Under the pieces are notes generated by a model that did not search any database, was not told the DNA's origin, and saw only the letters and a list, made by a program, of their open reading frames with translations. A DNA stretch of 64,000 nt from Vibrio ezurae NBRC 102218 (lineage in GTDB: Bacteria; Pseudomonadota; Gammaproteobacteria; Enterobacterales; Vibrionaceae). Positions 56,416 to 64,000 of the stretch are shown piece by piece (position 1 is the first letter of the stretch; each line of letters starts with the position of its first letter). Location of the stretch: the NCBI RefSeq assembly GCF_000467185.1, contig NZ_BATM01000005.1:140180-204179 (forward strand), read 5' to 3'. The position numbers and the translations under genes are program-made.

Positions 56416-56808
56416 TTAAGCTACGTAGCAGATGATCTCACCACCAAGACCCGCTTTGCGAGCGGCGCGGTCAGACATAAGACCTTTGGAAGTGGACACT
56501 ACAGCAATACCCAAACCACCCATCACTGAAGGAAGGCTGTCTTTATTTTTATAGACGCGCAGACCTGGACGAGAAACACGTTGGATTTGCTCGATTACTG
56601 GTTTTGCTTGGAAGTACTTAAGAGTAACTTCTAGCTCTGGTTTTGCTCCGCTTTCAACAGCGAAGTCTGTGATGTAACCTTCGTTTTTTAGCAAAGTAGC
56701 GATTGCAACTTTAAGCTTTGAAGAAGGCATTTTTACAGCAACTTTATTTGCTGACTGACCGTTACGAATGCGGGTCAGCATATCCGAAATCGGATCTTGC
56801 ATGCTCAT
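56416..56808 (-). CDS. rpsH: 30S ribosomal protein S8
   Basis: 130 residues, same as E. coli. Starts [21 protein letters not shown]; ends with [32 protein letters not shown] motif (segment [14 protein letters not shown]). It binds helix 21 of 16S rRNA, and in E. coli represses the spc operon by binding the mRNA at the rplE start. Confidence 0.99.
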   Translation of the reverse strand: MSMQDPISDMLTRIRNGQSANKVAVKMPSSKLKVAIATLLKNEGYITDFAVESGAKPELEVTLKYFQAKPVIEQIQRVSRPGLRVYKNKDSLPSVMGGLGIAVVSTSKGLMSDRAARKAGLGGEIICYVA

Positions 56809-56837
56809 ACGATTTACTCCAAATGATTAAGTGGCAA

Positions 56838-57143
56838 TTACCAGCTAGCCTTACGAAGACCCGGAATCTCGCCTTTCATGCAAGCTTCACGAACCTTAAT
56901 ACGGCTAAGACCGAACTTACGTAGGTAACCGTGTGGACGACCAGTTTGGTTGCAACGGTTACGCTGACGTGATGCACTTGAATCACGTGGTAGAGATTGT
57001 AGTTTAAGAACTGCATCCCAACGCTCTTCTTCAGATGCGTTAACATCACTGATAGTGATTTTAAGCGCACGACGCTTTTCAGCGAATTTTGCTACTAGCT
57101 TAGCACGTTTAGTTTCGCGTGCTTTCATAGATTGTTTAGCCAT
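56838..57143 (-). CDS. rpsN: 30S ribosomal protein S14, zinc-independent form
   Basis: 101 residues, same as E. coli. Starts [20 protein letters not shown], contains [23 protein letters not shown] and ends [10 protein letters not shown]. The CxxC pairs of the short zinc form are absent. 17 bases after rplE. Confidence 0.99.
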   Translation of the reverse strand: MAKQSMKARETKRAKLVAKFAEKRRALKITISDVNASEEERWDAVLKLQSLPRDSSASRQRNRCNQTGRPHGYLRKFGLSRIKVREACMKGEIPGLRKASW

Positions 57144-57160
57144 AACAGTAACCCTTCACC

Positions 57161-57700
57161 TTACTTACGGAATGGGAAGTTAAAGGCAGCCAGCAGAGCT
57201 CGGCCTTCCTCATCGGTGCTCGCAGAAGTCGTGATAGTAATATCAAGACCACGAACGCGATCAACTTTATCAAAGTCGATTTCCGGGAAGATGATTTGCT
57301 CGCGAACGCCCATGCTGTAGTTACCGCGTCCGTCAAAAGACTTAGCGCTAACACCACGGAAGTCACGTACACGTGGTAGAGCGATGTTAATCAAACGCTC
57401 TAAGAAATCCCACATACGTTCGCCACGCAAGGTTACTTTACAACCGATTGGGTAGCCTTCGCGGATTTTAAAACCAGCAACAGATTTACGCGCTTTAGTG
57501 ATAAGTGGCTTTTGACCAGAGATCGTTGCCATATCAGAAGCTGCGTTTTCTAGAAGCTTTTTATCGTTGATTGCTTCACCCACACCCATATTAAGGGTGA
57601 TCTTTTCGATTCTAGGGACTTGCATGACGCTTGTGTAGCTGAACTCTTTGGTAAGTTCAGCGACTACAGACGACTTGTAGTAATCATGCAGTTTCGCCAT
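57161..57700 (-). CDS. rplE: 50S ribosomal protein L5
   Basis: 179 residues, same as E. coli. Starts [20 protein letters not shown]; has [20 protein letters not shown] and [19 protein letters not shown]. It binds 5S rRNA and contacts the P-site tRNA. In E. coli the start region of this gene is the S8 target; I could not confirm the fold by eye here. Confidence 0.99.
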   Translation of the reverse strand: MAKLHDYYKSSVVAELTKEFSYTSVMQVPRIEKITLNMGVGEAINDKKLLENAASDMATISGQKPLITKARKSVAGFKIREGYPIGCKVTLRGERMWDFLERLINIALPRVRDFRGVSAKSFDGRGNYSMGVREQIIFPEIDFDKVDRVRGLDITITTSASTDEEGRALLAAFNFPFRK

Positions 57701-57724
57701 AGTTCACTCCAAATTACTCTATTC

Positions 57725-58042
57725 TTAGTTAGAAACGGTTTCGCCGTTAGACTTGAAGAAGCGAACCTTCTTGCCATCTTCGAAACGGAAACCGATACGG
57801 TCTGCTTTACCTGTAGCTGCGTTGTAGACTGCAATGTTTGAAGCATCAATTGCTGCTTCTTGCTCTACGATACCACCTTGAACACCCATTGCCGGTACAG
57901 GCTTCTGATGTTTCTTAACAAGGTTGATACCTTCAACGATAACTTTACCAGTTGTCAGAACCTTAGTTACTTTACCTTTCTTGCCTTTATCTTTACCAGC
58001 AAGAACGATTACTTCGTCATCACGACGGATTTTAGCTGCCAT
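57725..58042 (-). CDS. rplX: 50S ribosomal protein L24
   Basis: 105 residues (E. coli 104). Starts [25 protein letters not shown], a KOW motif. It initiates 50S assembly at the 5' end of 23S rRNA. It lies 11 bases after rplN and 24 before rplE. Confidence 0.99.
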   Translation of the reverse strand: MAAKIRRDDEVIVLAGKDKGKKGKVTKVLTTGKVIVEGINLVKKHQKPVPAMGVQGGIVEQEAAIDASNIAVYNAATGKADRIGFRFEDGKKVRFFKSNGETVSN

Positions 58043-58053
58043 TTTACTGCTCC

Positions 58054-58425
58054 TTATAGTACTTCTGGAGCCAGTGAAACAATTTTCATGAATTTCGCAT
58101 TACGAAGTTCACGAGTCACTGGGCCAAAGATACGAGTGCCGACTGGTTGCTCAGTAGTGTCGTTCAACAATACACAAGCATTACGGTCGAAGCGAATGAC
58201 AGAACCGTCTGGACGACGTACGCCTTTACGAGTGCGCACAACAACCGCCTTCAGTACATCACCTTTTTTTACTTTACCGCGAGGAATTGCTTCCTTAACA
58301 GTAACTTTGATGATATCACCGATATGTGCATAACGACGGTGTGAGCCACCCAGAACCTTAATACACATTACCTTGCGCGCGCCAGAGTTATCTGCAGCGT
58401 CAAGTGTACTTTGCATTTGGATCAT
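58054..58425 (-). CDS. rplN: 50S ribosomal protein L14
   Basis: 123 residues, same as E. coli. Starts [28 protein letters not shown]; contains [29 protein letters not shown]. It lies at the subunit interface. First gene of the spc operon; a terminator and a promoter lie in the 164 bases upstream. Confidence 0.99.
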   Translation of the reverse strand: MIQMQSTLDAADNSGARKVMCIKVLGGSHRRYAHIGDIIKVTVKEAIPRGKVKKGDVLKAVVVRTRKGVRRPDGSVIRFDRNACVLLNDTTEQPVGTRIFGPVTRELRNAKFMKIVSLAPEVL

Positions 58426-58494
58426 TGTTAGTGCTCCGCTAAATATTAAAAACTAGACCCTCTCGGGTCGGGCTGCCTCTTTAAAGGGATGCGA

Positions 58495-58503
58495 ATTGTA
58501 ACA
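58495..58503 (-). promoter_or_regulatory. candidate spc operon promoter, extended -10
   Basis: On the minus strand TGTTACAAT, an extended -10 (TG-n-TACAAT) without a good -35. It lies about 70 bases before rplN and after the S10-operon terminator, where the spc promoter is in E. coli. Confidence 0.5.
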
Positions 58504-58533
58504 CCCTTTTACCCAATTGGGTAGGCAAAAAAT

Positions 58534-58565
58534 AAGCGGCTCCCAAAAAATCCTGGAAGCCGCTT
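58534..58565 (-). terminator. terminator at the end of the S10 operon
   Basis: AAGCGGCT (58534-58541) and AGCCGCTT (58558-58565) form an 8-base stem around a loop; reading minus, TTATTTTTT follows. It lies 25 bases after the rpsQ stop. Confidence 0.85.
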
Positions 58566-58589
58566 TAAGTTGTTAAAAATTAAGGAAAA

Positions 58590-58844
58590 TTAGATTTTCG
58601 CTTTTTTTACAACTTTTACCAAAGTCCAAGATTTAGTCTTAGACAGTGGACGACACTCTTGAATTTCAACTGTATCGCCTAGGCCACACTCGTTGTTTTC
58701 ATCATGTGCGTGAATCTTAGTCGTGCGCTTTACGAACTTGCCGTAAATTGGGTGTTTAACCATGCGCTCGATAGCAACAACAATAGACTTATCGCCTTTG
58801 TCACTAACAACACGACCAAGTGAAGTACGAATTTTGTCGCTCAT
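58590..58844 (-). CDS. rpsQ: 30S ribosomal protein S17
   Basis: 84 residues, same as E. coli. [27 protein letters not shown] and [38 protein letters not shown] motif (segment [13 protein letters not shown]). Last gene of the S10 operon; its ATG shares one base with the rpmC stop (TAATG). Confidence 0.99.
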   Translation of the reverse strand: MSDKIRTSLGRVVSDKGDKSIVVAIERMVKHPIYGKFVKRTTKIHAHDENNECGLGDTVEIQECRPLSKTKSWTLVKVVKKAKI

Positions 58845-59035
58845 TATGCGCCTGCCTTCTCAGTCAAAATGGTTTTAACACGTGCGATATCACGACGTAC
58901 AGCTTTAAGAGTATGTGTTTGCTGTAGTTGACCAGTCGCAGCTTGCATGCGCAAGTTGAACTGTTCACGTAGCAAATTCAATAGCTCAGCGTTAAGTTCT
59001 TCAACGCTCTTTTCACGTAGCTCTTGTGCTTTCAT
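58844..59035 (-). CDS. rpmC: 50S ribosomal protein L29
   Basis: 63 residues, same as E. coli. Starts [20 protein letters not shown], ends with [17 protein letters not shown]. It lies at the peptide exit tunnel mouth, where trigger factor and SRP dock together with L23. One-base overlaps with rplP and rpsQ imply reinitiation. Confidence 0.99.
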   Translation of the reverse strand: MKAQELREKSVEELNAELLNLLREQFNLRMQAATGQLQQTHTLKAVRRDIARVKTILTEKAGA

Positions 59036-59445
59036 TACATCACCTGCTTAGTTACAAATGTTGTTTTGATAGGCAGTTTACGTGCCGCTAGGCGGAACGC
59101 TTCACGTGCCAACTCTTCAGGTACGCCATTCATTTCGTACATAACCTTGCCAGGTTGGATTTGTGCAACCCAGTACTCAACGTTACCTTTACCTTTACCT
59201 TGACGAACTTCAAGAGGTTTTTCAGTAATCGGTTTGTCTGGGAAGATACGAATCCAAATTTGACCTTGACGTTTAACATGACGTGTCATTGCACGACGTG
59301 CCGCTTCGATTTGACGAGCAGTAATACGTCCACGACCAACAGCTTTAAGACCGAATTCGCCGAAGCTTACTTCAGTACCTTTAGCTAGGCCACGGTTACG
59401 ACCAGTCTGAACCTTACGGAACTTAGTACGTTTAGGTTGTAGCAT
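59035..59445 (-). CDS. rplP: 50S ribosomal protein L16
   Basis: 136 residues, same as E. coli. Starts [19 protein letters not shown]; contains [29 protein letters not shown] and [22 protein letters not shown]. It helps position tRNA in the A site. 11 bases after rpsC. Confidence 0.99.
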   Translation of the reverse strand: MLQPKRTKFRKVQTGRNRGLAKGTEVSFGEFGLKAVGRGRITARQIEAARRAMTRHVKRQGQIWIRIFPDKPITEKPLEVRQGKGKGNVEYWVAQIQPGKVMYEMNGVPEELAREAFRLAARKLPIKTTFVTKQVM

Positions 59446-59456
59446 CTGTCGACTCC

Positions 59457-60155
59457 TTACTTACGGCCTTTACGCTGCTTCTTAGGCTTGTCAGCCTTTG
59501 GCTCTACTGCATTAGCAGCTGGCATACCGCCTAGGATTTCACCTTTGAAGATCCAGACTTTAATGCCGATCACACCGTATTGAGTGTGAGCCGAAGAAGT
59601 TGCGTAATCGATGTCAGCACGAAGGGTATGTAGTGGCACACGGCCTTCACGGTACCATTCAGTACGCGCGATTTCAGCACCGCCTAGACGGCCGCTTACT
59701 TCTACTTTGATACCTTTAGCGCCAAGACGCATTGCGTTTTGTACCGCGCGCTTCATAGCACGACGGAACATAACACGACGCTCTAGCTGAGACGCGATGC
59801 TATCAGCCACTAATTGACCATCTAGCTCAGGCTTACGTACTTCAGCGATGTTAATTTGCGCTGGTACACCTGCGATTTTAGCTACAGCTGCGCGTAGCTT
59901 CTCAACGTCTTCACCTTTCTTACCGATAACAACGCCAGGACGAGCAGTGTGAATAGTCACACGGATGCTCTTAGCTGGACGTTCGATAACGATACGTGAA
60001 AGAGACGCTTTTGAAAGTTCCTTAGTAAGGAACTGACGTACCTTGAAGTCGCCGTCTAGGTTGTCAGCGAAATCTTTGGTATTAGCAAACCATGTAGCAT
60101 TCCAAGGCTTAACGATGCCAAGACGAATACCATTAGGATGTACTTTCTGACCCAT
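59457..60155 (-). CDS. rpsC: 30S ribosomal protein S3
   Basis: 232 residues (E. coli 233). Starts [20 protein letters not shown]; the KH domain has [21 protein letters not shown]; then [30 protein letters not shown]. It forms part of the mRNA entry helicase. The tail is basic ([10 protein letters not shown]). Confidence 0.99.
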   Translation of the reverse strand: MGQKVHPNGIRLGIVKPWNATWFANTKDFADNLDGDFKVRQFLTKELSKASLSRIVIERPAKSIRVTIHTARPGVVIGKKGEDVEKLRAAVAKIAGVPAQINIAEVRKPELDGQLVADSIASQLERRVMFRRAMKRAVQNAMRLGAKGIKVEVSGRLGGAEIARTEWYREGRVPLHTLRADIDYATSSAHTQYGVIGIKVWIFKGEILGGMPAANAVEPKADKPKKQRKGRK

Positions 60156-60171
60156 TGCTTATCTCCTAGTC

Positions 60172-60504
60172 TTAAGCGTCTGCAACAACAATTGTGATGT
60201 GGCAAGAACGCTTCAAGATACGGTCGGCACGGCCTTTAGCACGAGGCATAATACGCTTCATGATAGGACCTTCATCTACGAAGATTTTAGCGACATTTAG
60301 ATCGTCGATATCTGCACCTTCGTTATGCTCAGCGTTCGCGATTGCTGATTCAAGAACTTTCTTAACTAGTACAGCAGCTTTTTTGTTGCTGAAAGTTAGG
60401 ATTTCTAGTGCTTGATCAACATTCTTGCCACGGATTTGATCCGCTACAAGGCGCGCTTTCTGTGGAGAAATACGAGCAAAGTTATGTTTAGCTAAAGCTT
60501 CCAT
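60172..60504 (-). CDS. rplV: 50S ribosomal protein L22
   Basis: 110 residues from ATG 60504; an ATG directly upstream at 60507 is too close to AGGAG. Contains [22 protein letters not shown] and [18 protein letters not shown], whose loop lines the exit tunnel. 16 bases before rpsC. Confidence 0.98.
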   Translation of the reverse strand: MEALAKHNFARISPQKARLVADQIRGKNVDQALEILTFSNKKAAVLVKKVLESAIANAEHNEGADIDDLNVAKIFVDEGPIMKRIMPRAKGRADRILKRSCHITIVVADA

Positions 60505-60514
60505 CATCTACTCC

Positions 60515-60805
<291 letters not shown>

Positions 60806-60812
60806 TTATAGA

Positions 60813-61637
60813 TTACTTGTTACGACGACGTACGATGTACTTGTCAGTGCGCTTGTTCTTACGAGTCTTAAAGCCTTTAGTAGGCTGACCCCAAGGTGAT
60901 ACTGGGTGACGACCACCAGAAGTACGACCTTCACCACCACCGTGTGGGTGATCTACCGGGTTCATTACAACACCACGTACGGTTGGACGTACGCCGCGCC
61001 AGCGTGAAGCACCAGCTTTACCTAGTTCACGTAGCATGTGCTCAGAGTTACCAACTTCACCGATCGTAGCACGACCTTCAGAAAGTACTTTGCGCATCTC
61101 ACCTGAACGTAGGCGTAGAGTTACATATGCACCATCGCGAGCGATGATTTGTGCGTATGCACCTGCAGAACGAGCAATTTGTGCACCTTTACCAGGCTTA
61201 AGTTCAACACAGTGTACTGTTGAACCTACTGGGATGTTGCGCATCGGCAGAGTGTTACCTGCTTTGATTGGCGCATCAACACCAGACTGGATTGAATCTC
61301 CAGCTGCAATGCCTTTTGGTGCGATAATGTAGCGACGCTCACCGTCTGCGTACAGAACTAGAGCAATGTTTGCGCTACGGTTTGGATCGTATTCTAGACG
61401 CTCAACTTTCGCTGGAATGCCATCTTTAGTACGTTTGAAGTCAACTACACGGTAATGATGTTTGTGACCACCACCGATGTGACGTACTGTGATACGACCG
61501 TTGTTGTTACGACCACCGTTCTTAGAGTTTTTCTCTAGAAGTGGAGCGTATGGCTTACCCTTGTGTAGGTCAGCGTTAACAACTTTAACTACGTGACGAC
61601 GACCAGGGGAAGTCGGCTTACATTTAACAATAGCCAT
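60813..61637 (-). CDS. rplB: 50S ribosomal protein L2
   Basis: 274 residues (E. coli 273). Starts [42 protein letters not shown]; and the C-terminal [15 protein letters not shown] near the peptidyl transferase centre, with the key His. Needed for subunit joining and peptide bond formation. Confidence 0.99.
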   Translation of the reverse strand: MAIVKCKPTSPGRRHVVKVVNADLHKGKPYAPLLEKNSKNGGRNNNGRITVRHIGGGHKHHYRVVDFKRTKDGIPAKVERLEYDPNRSANIALVLYADGERRYIIAPKGIAAGDSIQSGVDAPIKAGNTLPMRNIPVGSTVHCVELKPGKGAQIARSAGAYAQIIARDGAYVTLRLRSGEMRKVLSEGRATIGEVGNSEHMLRELGKAGASRWRGVRPTVRGVVMNPVDHPHGGGEGRTSGGRHPVSPWGQPTKGFKTRKNKRTDKYIVRRRNK

Positions 61638-61652
61638 TCTTAACTACTCCTG

Positions 61653-61955
61653 TTATTCCGCACCGCCAACGAAGTCAAGATCTTGACCTTCTTTCAAGGT
61701 AACGTAAGCTTTTTTCACGTCTGAACGACGGCCTTCACGCATACCTTGACGTTTGGTCTTACCCTTAAGAACAAGAGTATTTACAGACTTAACTTCAACT
61801 TCAAATAGCTTTTCTACAGCTGCTTTGATCTCTTTTTTAGTTGCATCTTTTGCTACTTTGAAAACGATAGTGTTCGCTTTCTCTGCAGCCATAGTTGCTT
61901 TTTCAGAGATATGTGGAGCACGTAGAACTTTTAGTAGACGCTCTTCAGTGATCAT
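61653..61955 (-). CDS. rplW: 50S ribosomal protein L23
   Basis: 100 residues, same as E. coli. Starts [21 protein letters not shown]; has [26 protein letters not shown]. It is the docking site for trigger factor and SRP at the tunnel exit. Its start overlaps rplD by ATGA. Confidence 0.99.
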   Translation of the reverse strand: MITEERLLKVLRAPHISEKATMAAEKANTIVFKVAKDATKKEIKAAVEKLFEVEVKSVNTLVLKGKTKRQGMREGRRSDVKKAYVTLKEGQDLDFVGGAE

Positions 61956-62554
61956 GCCAGCATCTCCTCAACTTGCTTCACTGCATCAGCAGTAATTAGA
62001 ACCTTGTCGAACGCGATTAGAGAAACTGGGTCAATACCAGCTACGTCACGTGCGTCAACTTTATAAAGGTTACGAGCAGCTAAGAATAGATTCTCATCTA
62101 CTTCACTAGTCACGATTAGAACGTCGTTAAGCTCAAGATCTTTAAGCTTAGCTACTAGCTCTTTTGTTTTTGGTGCTTCTACTGAGAAGTTATCAACAAC
62201 GATTAAACGTTCTTGACGAACAAGCTCAGAAAGAATGCTTTTCATAGCACCGCGGTACATTTTTTTGTTTACTTTTTGGCTGTGATCTTGTGGTTTCGCA
62301 GCAAAAGTAACACCACCTGTACGCCAGATTGGGCTACGAATTGTACCAGCACGTGCACGGCCAGTACCTTTTTGACGCCATGGCTTAGCGCCACCGCCAG
62401 ATACTTCAGAACGAGTCTTTTGAGCACGAGTACCTTGACGAGCACCTGCTGCATAAGCAACAACTACTTGGTGTACAAGAGCTTCGTTGAAGTCACGTCC
62501 GAAAGTAGTCTCGGAAACAGTTAGTGCATCAGCACCTTTAACCATCAATTCCAT
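61952..62554 (-). CDS. rplD: 50S ribosomal protein L4
   Basis: 200 residues (E. coli 201). Contains [38 protein letters not shown], the tunnel loop (segment [19 protein letters not shown]), and [14 protein letters not shown]. In E. coli L4 also represses its own operon by binding the S10 leader. Confidence 0.99.
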   Translation of the reverse strand: MELMVKGADALTVSETTFGRDFNEALVHQVVVAYAAGARQGTRAQKTRSEVSGGGAKPWRQKGTGRARAGTIRSPIWRTGGVTFAAKPQDHSQKVNKKMYRGAMKSILSELVRQERLIVVDNFSVEAPKTKELVAKLKDLELNDVLIVTSEVDENLFLAARNLYKVDARDVAGIDPVSLIAFDKVLITADAVKQVEEMLA

Positions 62555-62570
62555 TACTTACTCCTAGACG

Positions 62571-63200
62571 TTATGCTTTAATAGCTGGTTTTACGATAAC
62601 GTTGCCGCCGATTGAGCCTGGTACTGCACCTTTAATAAGAAGCAGATTGCGCTCAGCGTCAACACGTACGATCTCTAGGTTTTGAGTCGTTACACGCTCA
62701 GCACCCATGTGACCAGCCATTTTCTTGCCTTTAAATACGCGACCTGGAGTTTGACATTGGCCAATTGAACCTGGTGCGCGGTGAGACAAGGAGTTACCGT
62801 GAGTCATATCTTGAGTAGAGAAATTCCAACGCTTAACAGCGCCTTGGAAGCCTTTACCTTTAGAAGTACCAGTAACGTCTACTTTTTTTACTTCATTGAA
62901 AAGTTCTACGTTTAGCTCAGCGCCAACTTCAAACTCTTCACCGTTTTCTAAACGGAATTCCCAAAGACCGCGACCTGCTTCAACACCTGCTTTCGCAAAG
63001 TGACCAGCTTCGGCTTTATTAACGCGGTTAGCTTTCTTAGCACCAGCTGTAATCTGGATTGCAGAATAACCATCAGTATCAAGAGTACGAACTTGTGATA
63101 CACGGTTGTTTTCTACTTCCACTACAGTTACTGGGATAGAAACGCCTTCTTCGGTAAATACGCGGGTCATACCCACTTTACGTCCGACTAGACCAATCAT
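62571..63200 (-). CDS. rplC: 50S ribosomal protein L3
   Basis: 209 residues, same as E. coli. Starts [19 protein letters not shown]; contains [38 protein letters not shown] motif (segment [17 protein letters not shown]), whose Gln is methylated by PrmB in E. coli. One of the first proteins in 50S assembly. Confidence 0.99.
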   Translation of the reverse strand: MIGLVGRKVGMTRVFTEEGVSIPVTVVEVENNRVSQVRTLDTDGYSAIQITAGAKKANRVNKAEAGHFAKAGVEAGRGLWEFRLENGEEFEVGAELNVELFNEVKKVDVTGTSKGKGFQGAVKRWNFSTQDMTHGNSLSHRAPGSIGQCQTPGRVFKGKKMAGHMGAERVTTQNLEIVRVDAERNLLLIKGAVPGSIGGNVIVKPAIKA

Positions 63201-63214
63201 TCTTCTAATCTCCC

Positions 63215-63782
<568 letters not shown>

Positions 63783-63788
63783 CGAAGG

Positions 63789-63816
63789 ATTATACAGATC
63801 GTAGAGGGGGATGCAA
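63789..63816 (-). promoter_or_regulatory. sigma-70 promoter of the S10 operon
   Basis: On the minus strand TTGCAT (63816-63811), 16-base spacer, TATAAT (63794-63789). A near-consensus promoter giving a start near 63782. Confidence 0.75.
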
Positions 63817-63887
63817 GAGGTGAGTGAAAATTAATCGTAATTTACACAATATGAATAATAGTTCCCCTACCCCACACTTTTTTGCAT

Positions 63888-63916
63888 AAAAAAAGGGAAG
63901 CCAAAGCTTCCCTTTA
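63888..63916 (-). terminator. rho-independent terminator after tuf
   Basis: AAAGGGAAGC (63892-63901) and GCTTCCCTTT (63906-63915) form a perfect 10-base stem; on the minus strand TTTTTTT follows. It ends the preceding tuf operon and insulates the S10 promoter. Confidence 0.93.
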
Positions 63917-63962
63917 AATGCAGTTTCTTCTATGAAGAAGTGTGCAAGATTTTAACTAAATA

Positions 63963-64000
63963 TTAGTCAAAGATCTTAGCAACAACACCAGCACCAACAG
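63963..64000 (-). CDS. tuf: elongation factor Tu, 3' end
   Basis: Only the last 12 codons plus two bases are in the window. They read VGAGVVAKIFD then TAA, the typical end of EF-Tu. A tuf gene upstream of rpsJ fits the str-S10 order of gammaproteobacteria (rpsL-rpsG-fusA-tuf). Which tuf copy this is cannot be told from the fragment. Confidence 0.88.
   Translation of the reverse strand, partial: VGAGVVAKIFD

Overview
This window is a stretch of chromosome from a gammaproteobacterium, almost certainly a Vibrio or a close Vibrionaceae relative. The evidence is the gene content (the VcgC/VcgE-type DUF2780 protein, a ZrgA-like DUF2796 zinc operon, a TAXI-TRAP pair next to argR), the enterobacteria-like ribosomal superoperon, moderate GC, and proteins that look like slightly diverged E. 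coli orthologues. It is mostly core genome. I see no transposase, integrase, phage gene, CRISPR array, tRNA or rRNA.

Layout. 1-2042: end of leuC, leuD, and a secreted DUF547 protein. 2046-10955: djlA with a DUF924 gene, divergent from lptD-surA-pdxA-rsmA-apaG-apaH, with folA convergent. This links LPS export, outer-membrane chaperoning, B6 synthesis and rRNA methylation, and a sigma-E-like promoter lies upstream of lptD. 10983-13400: the split ThrE-type exporter yjjPB and a FUSC-family membrane protein. 13513-18511: obgE, rpmA-rplU divergent from ispB, and mdh divergent from argR. 18512-22747: a TAXI-TRAP uptake system with an unusually complex leader (perfect CRP core site, three copies of a 9-mer, two hairpins, a short leader ORF). 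22821-33836: universal stress protein, hydroxyacid dehydrogenase, rluA, rapA, PIN-PhoH, ubiX, mpl, fbp, blc. 33492-40912: ytfP-tamB-tamA divergent from msrA and ytfJ. 41059-44351: a four-gene zinc-linked operon encoding a His-rich periplasmic protein, a MacB-like ABC ATPase and permease, and a DUF3299 protein, with a Zur-box-like palindrome upstream and an internal terminator. 44478-49607: cobA, elaA, a YtfB/OapA-type protein, fklB, metY and a DUF2780 protein. 49875-64000: the alpha, spc and S10 ribosomal operons on the minus strand, preceded by the end of a tuf gene.

How it fits together. The largest investment is in ribosomes (30 r-protein genes counting rplU and rpmA, plus rpoA and secY) with leader structures where autoregulation is known in E. 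coli. A second theme is envelope biogenesis (lptD, surA, tamAB, blc, mpl, ytfB-like). A third is nutrient and metal acquisition (TAXI-TRAP, the zinc operon).

The least explained items are the structured leader of the TAXI receptor gene, the MacB-type zinc-linked operon, and a family of short terminal-inverted-repeat elements found as one good copy, one decayed copy and one internally deleted remnant. All calls come from reading the sequence and from family knowledge; no database search was run.
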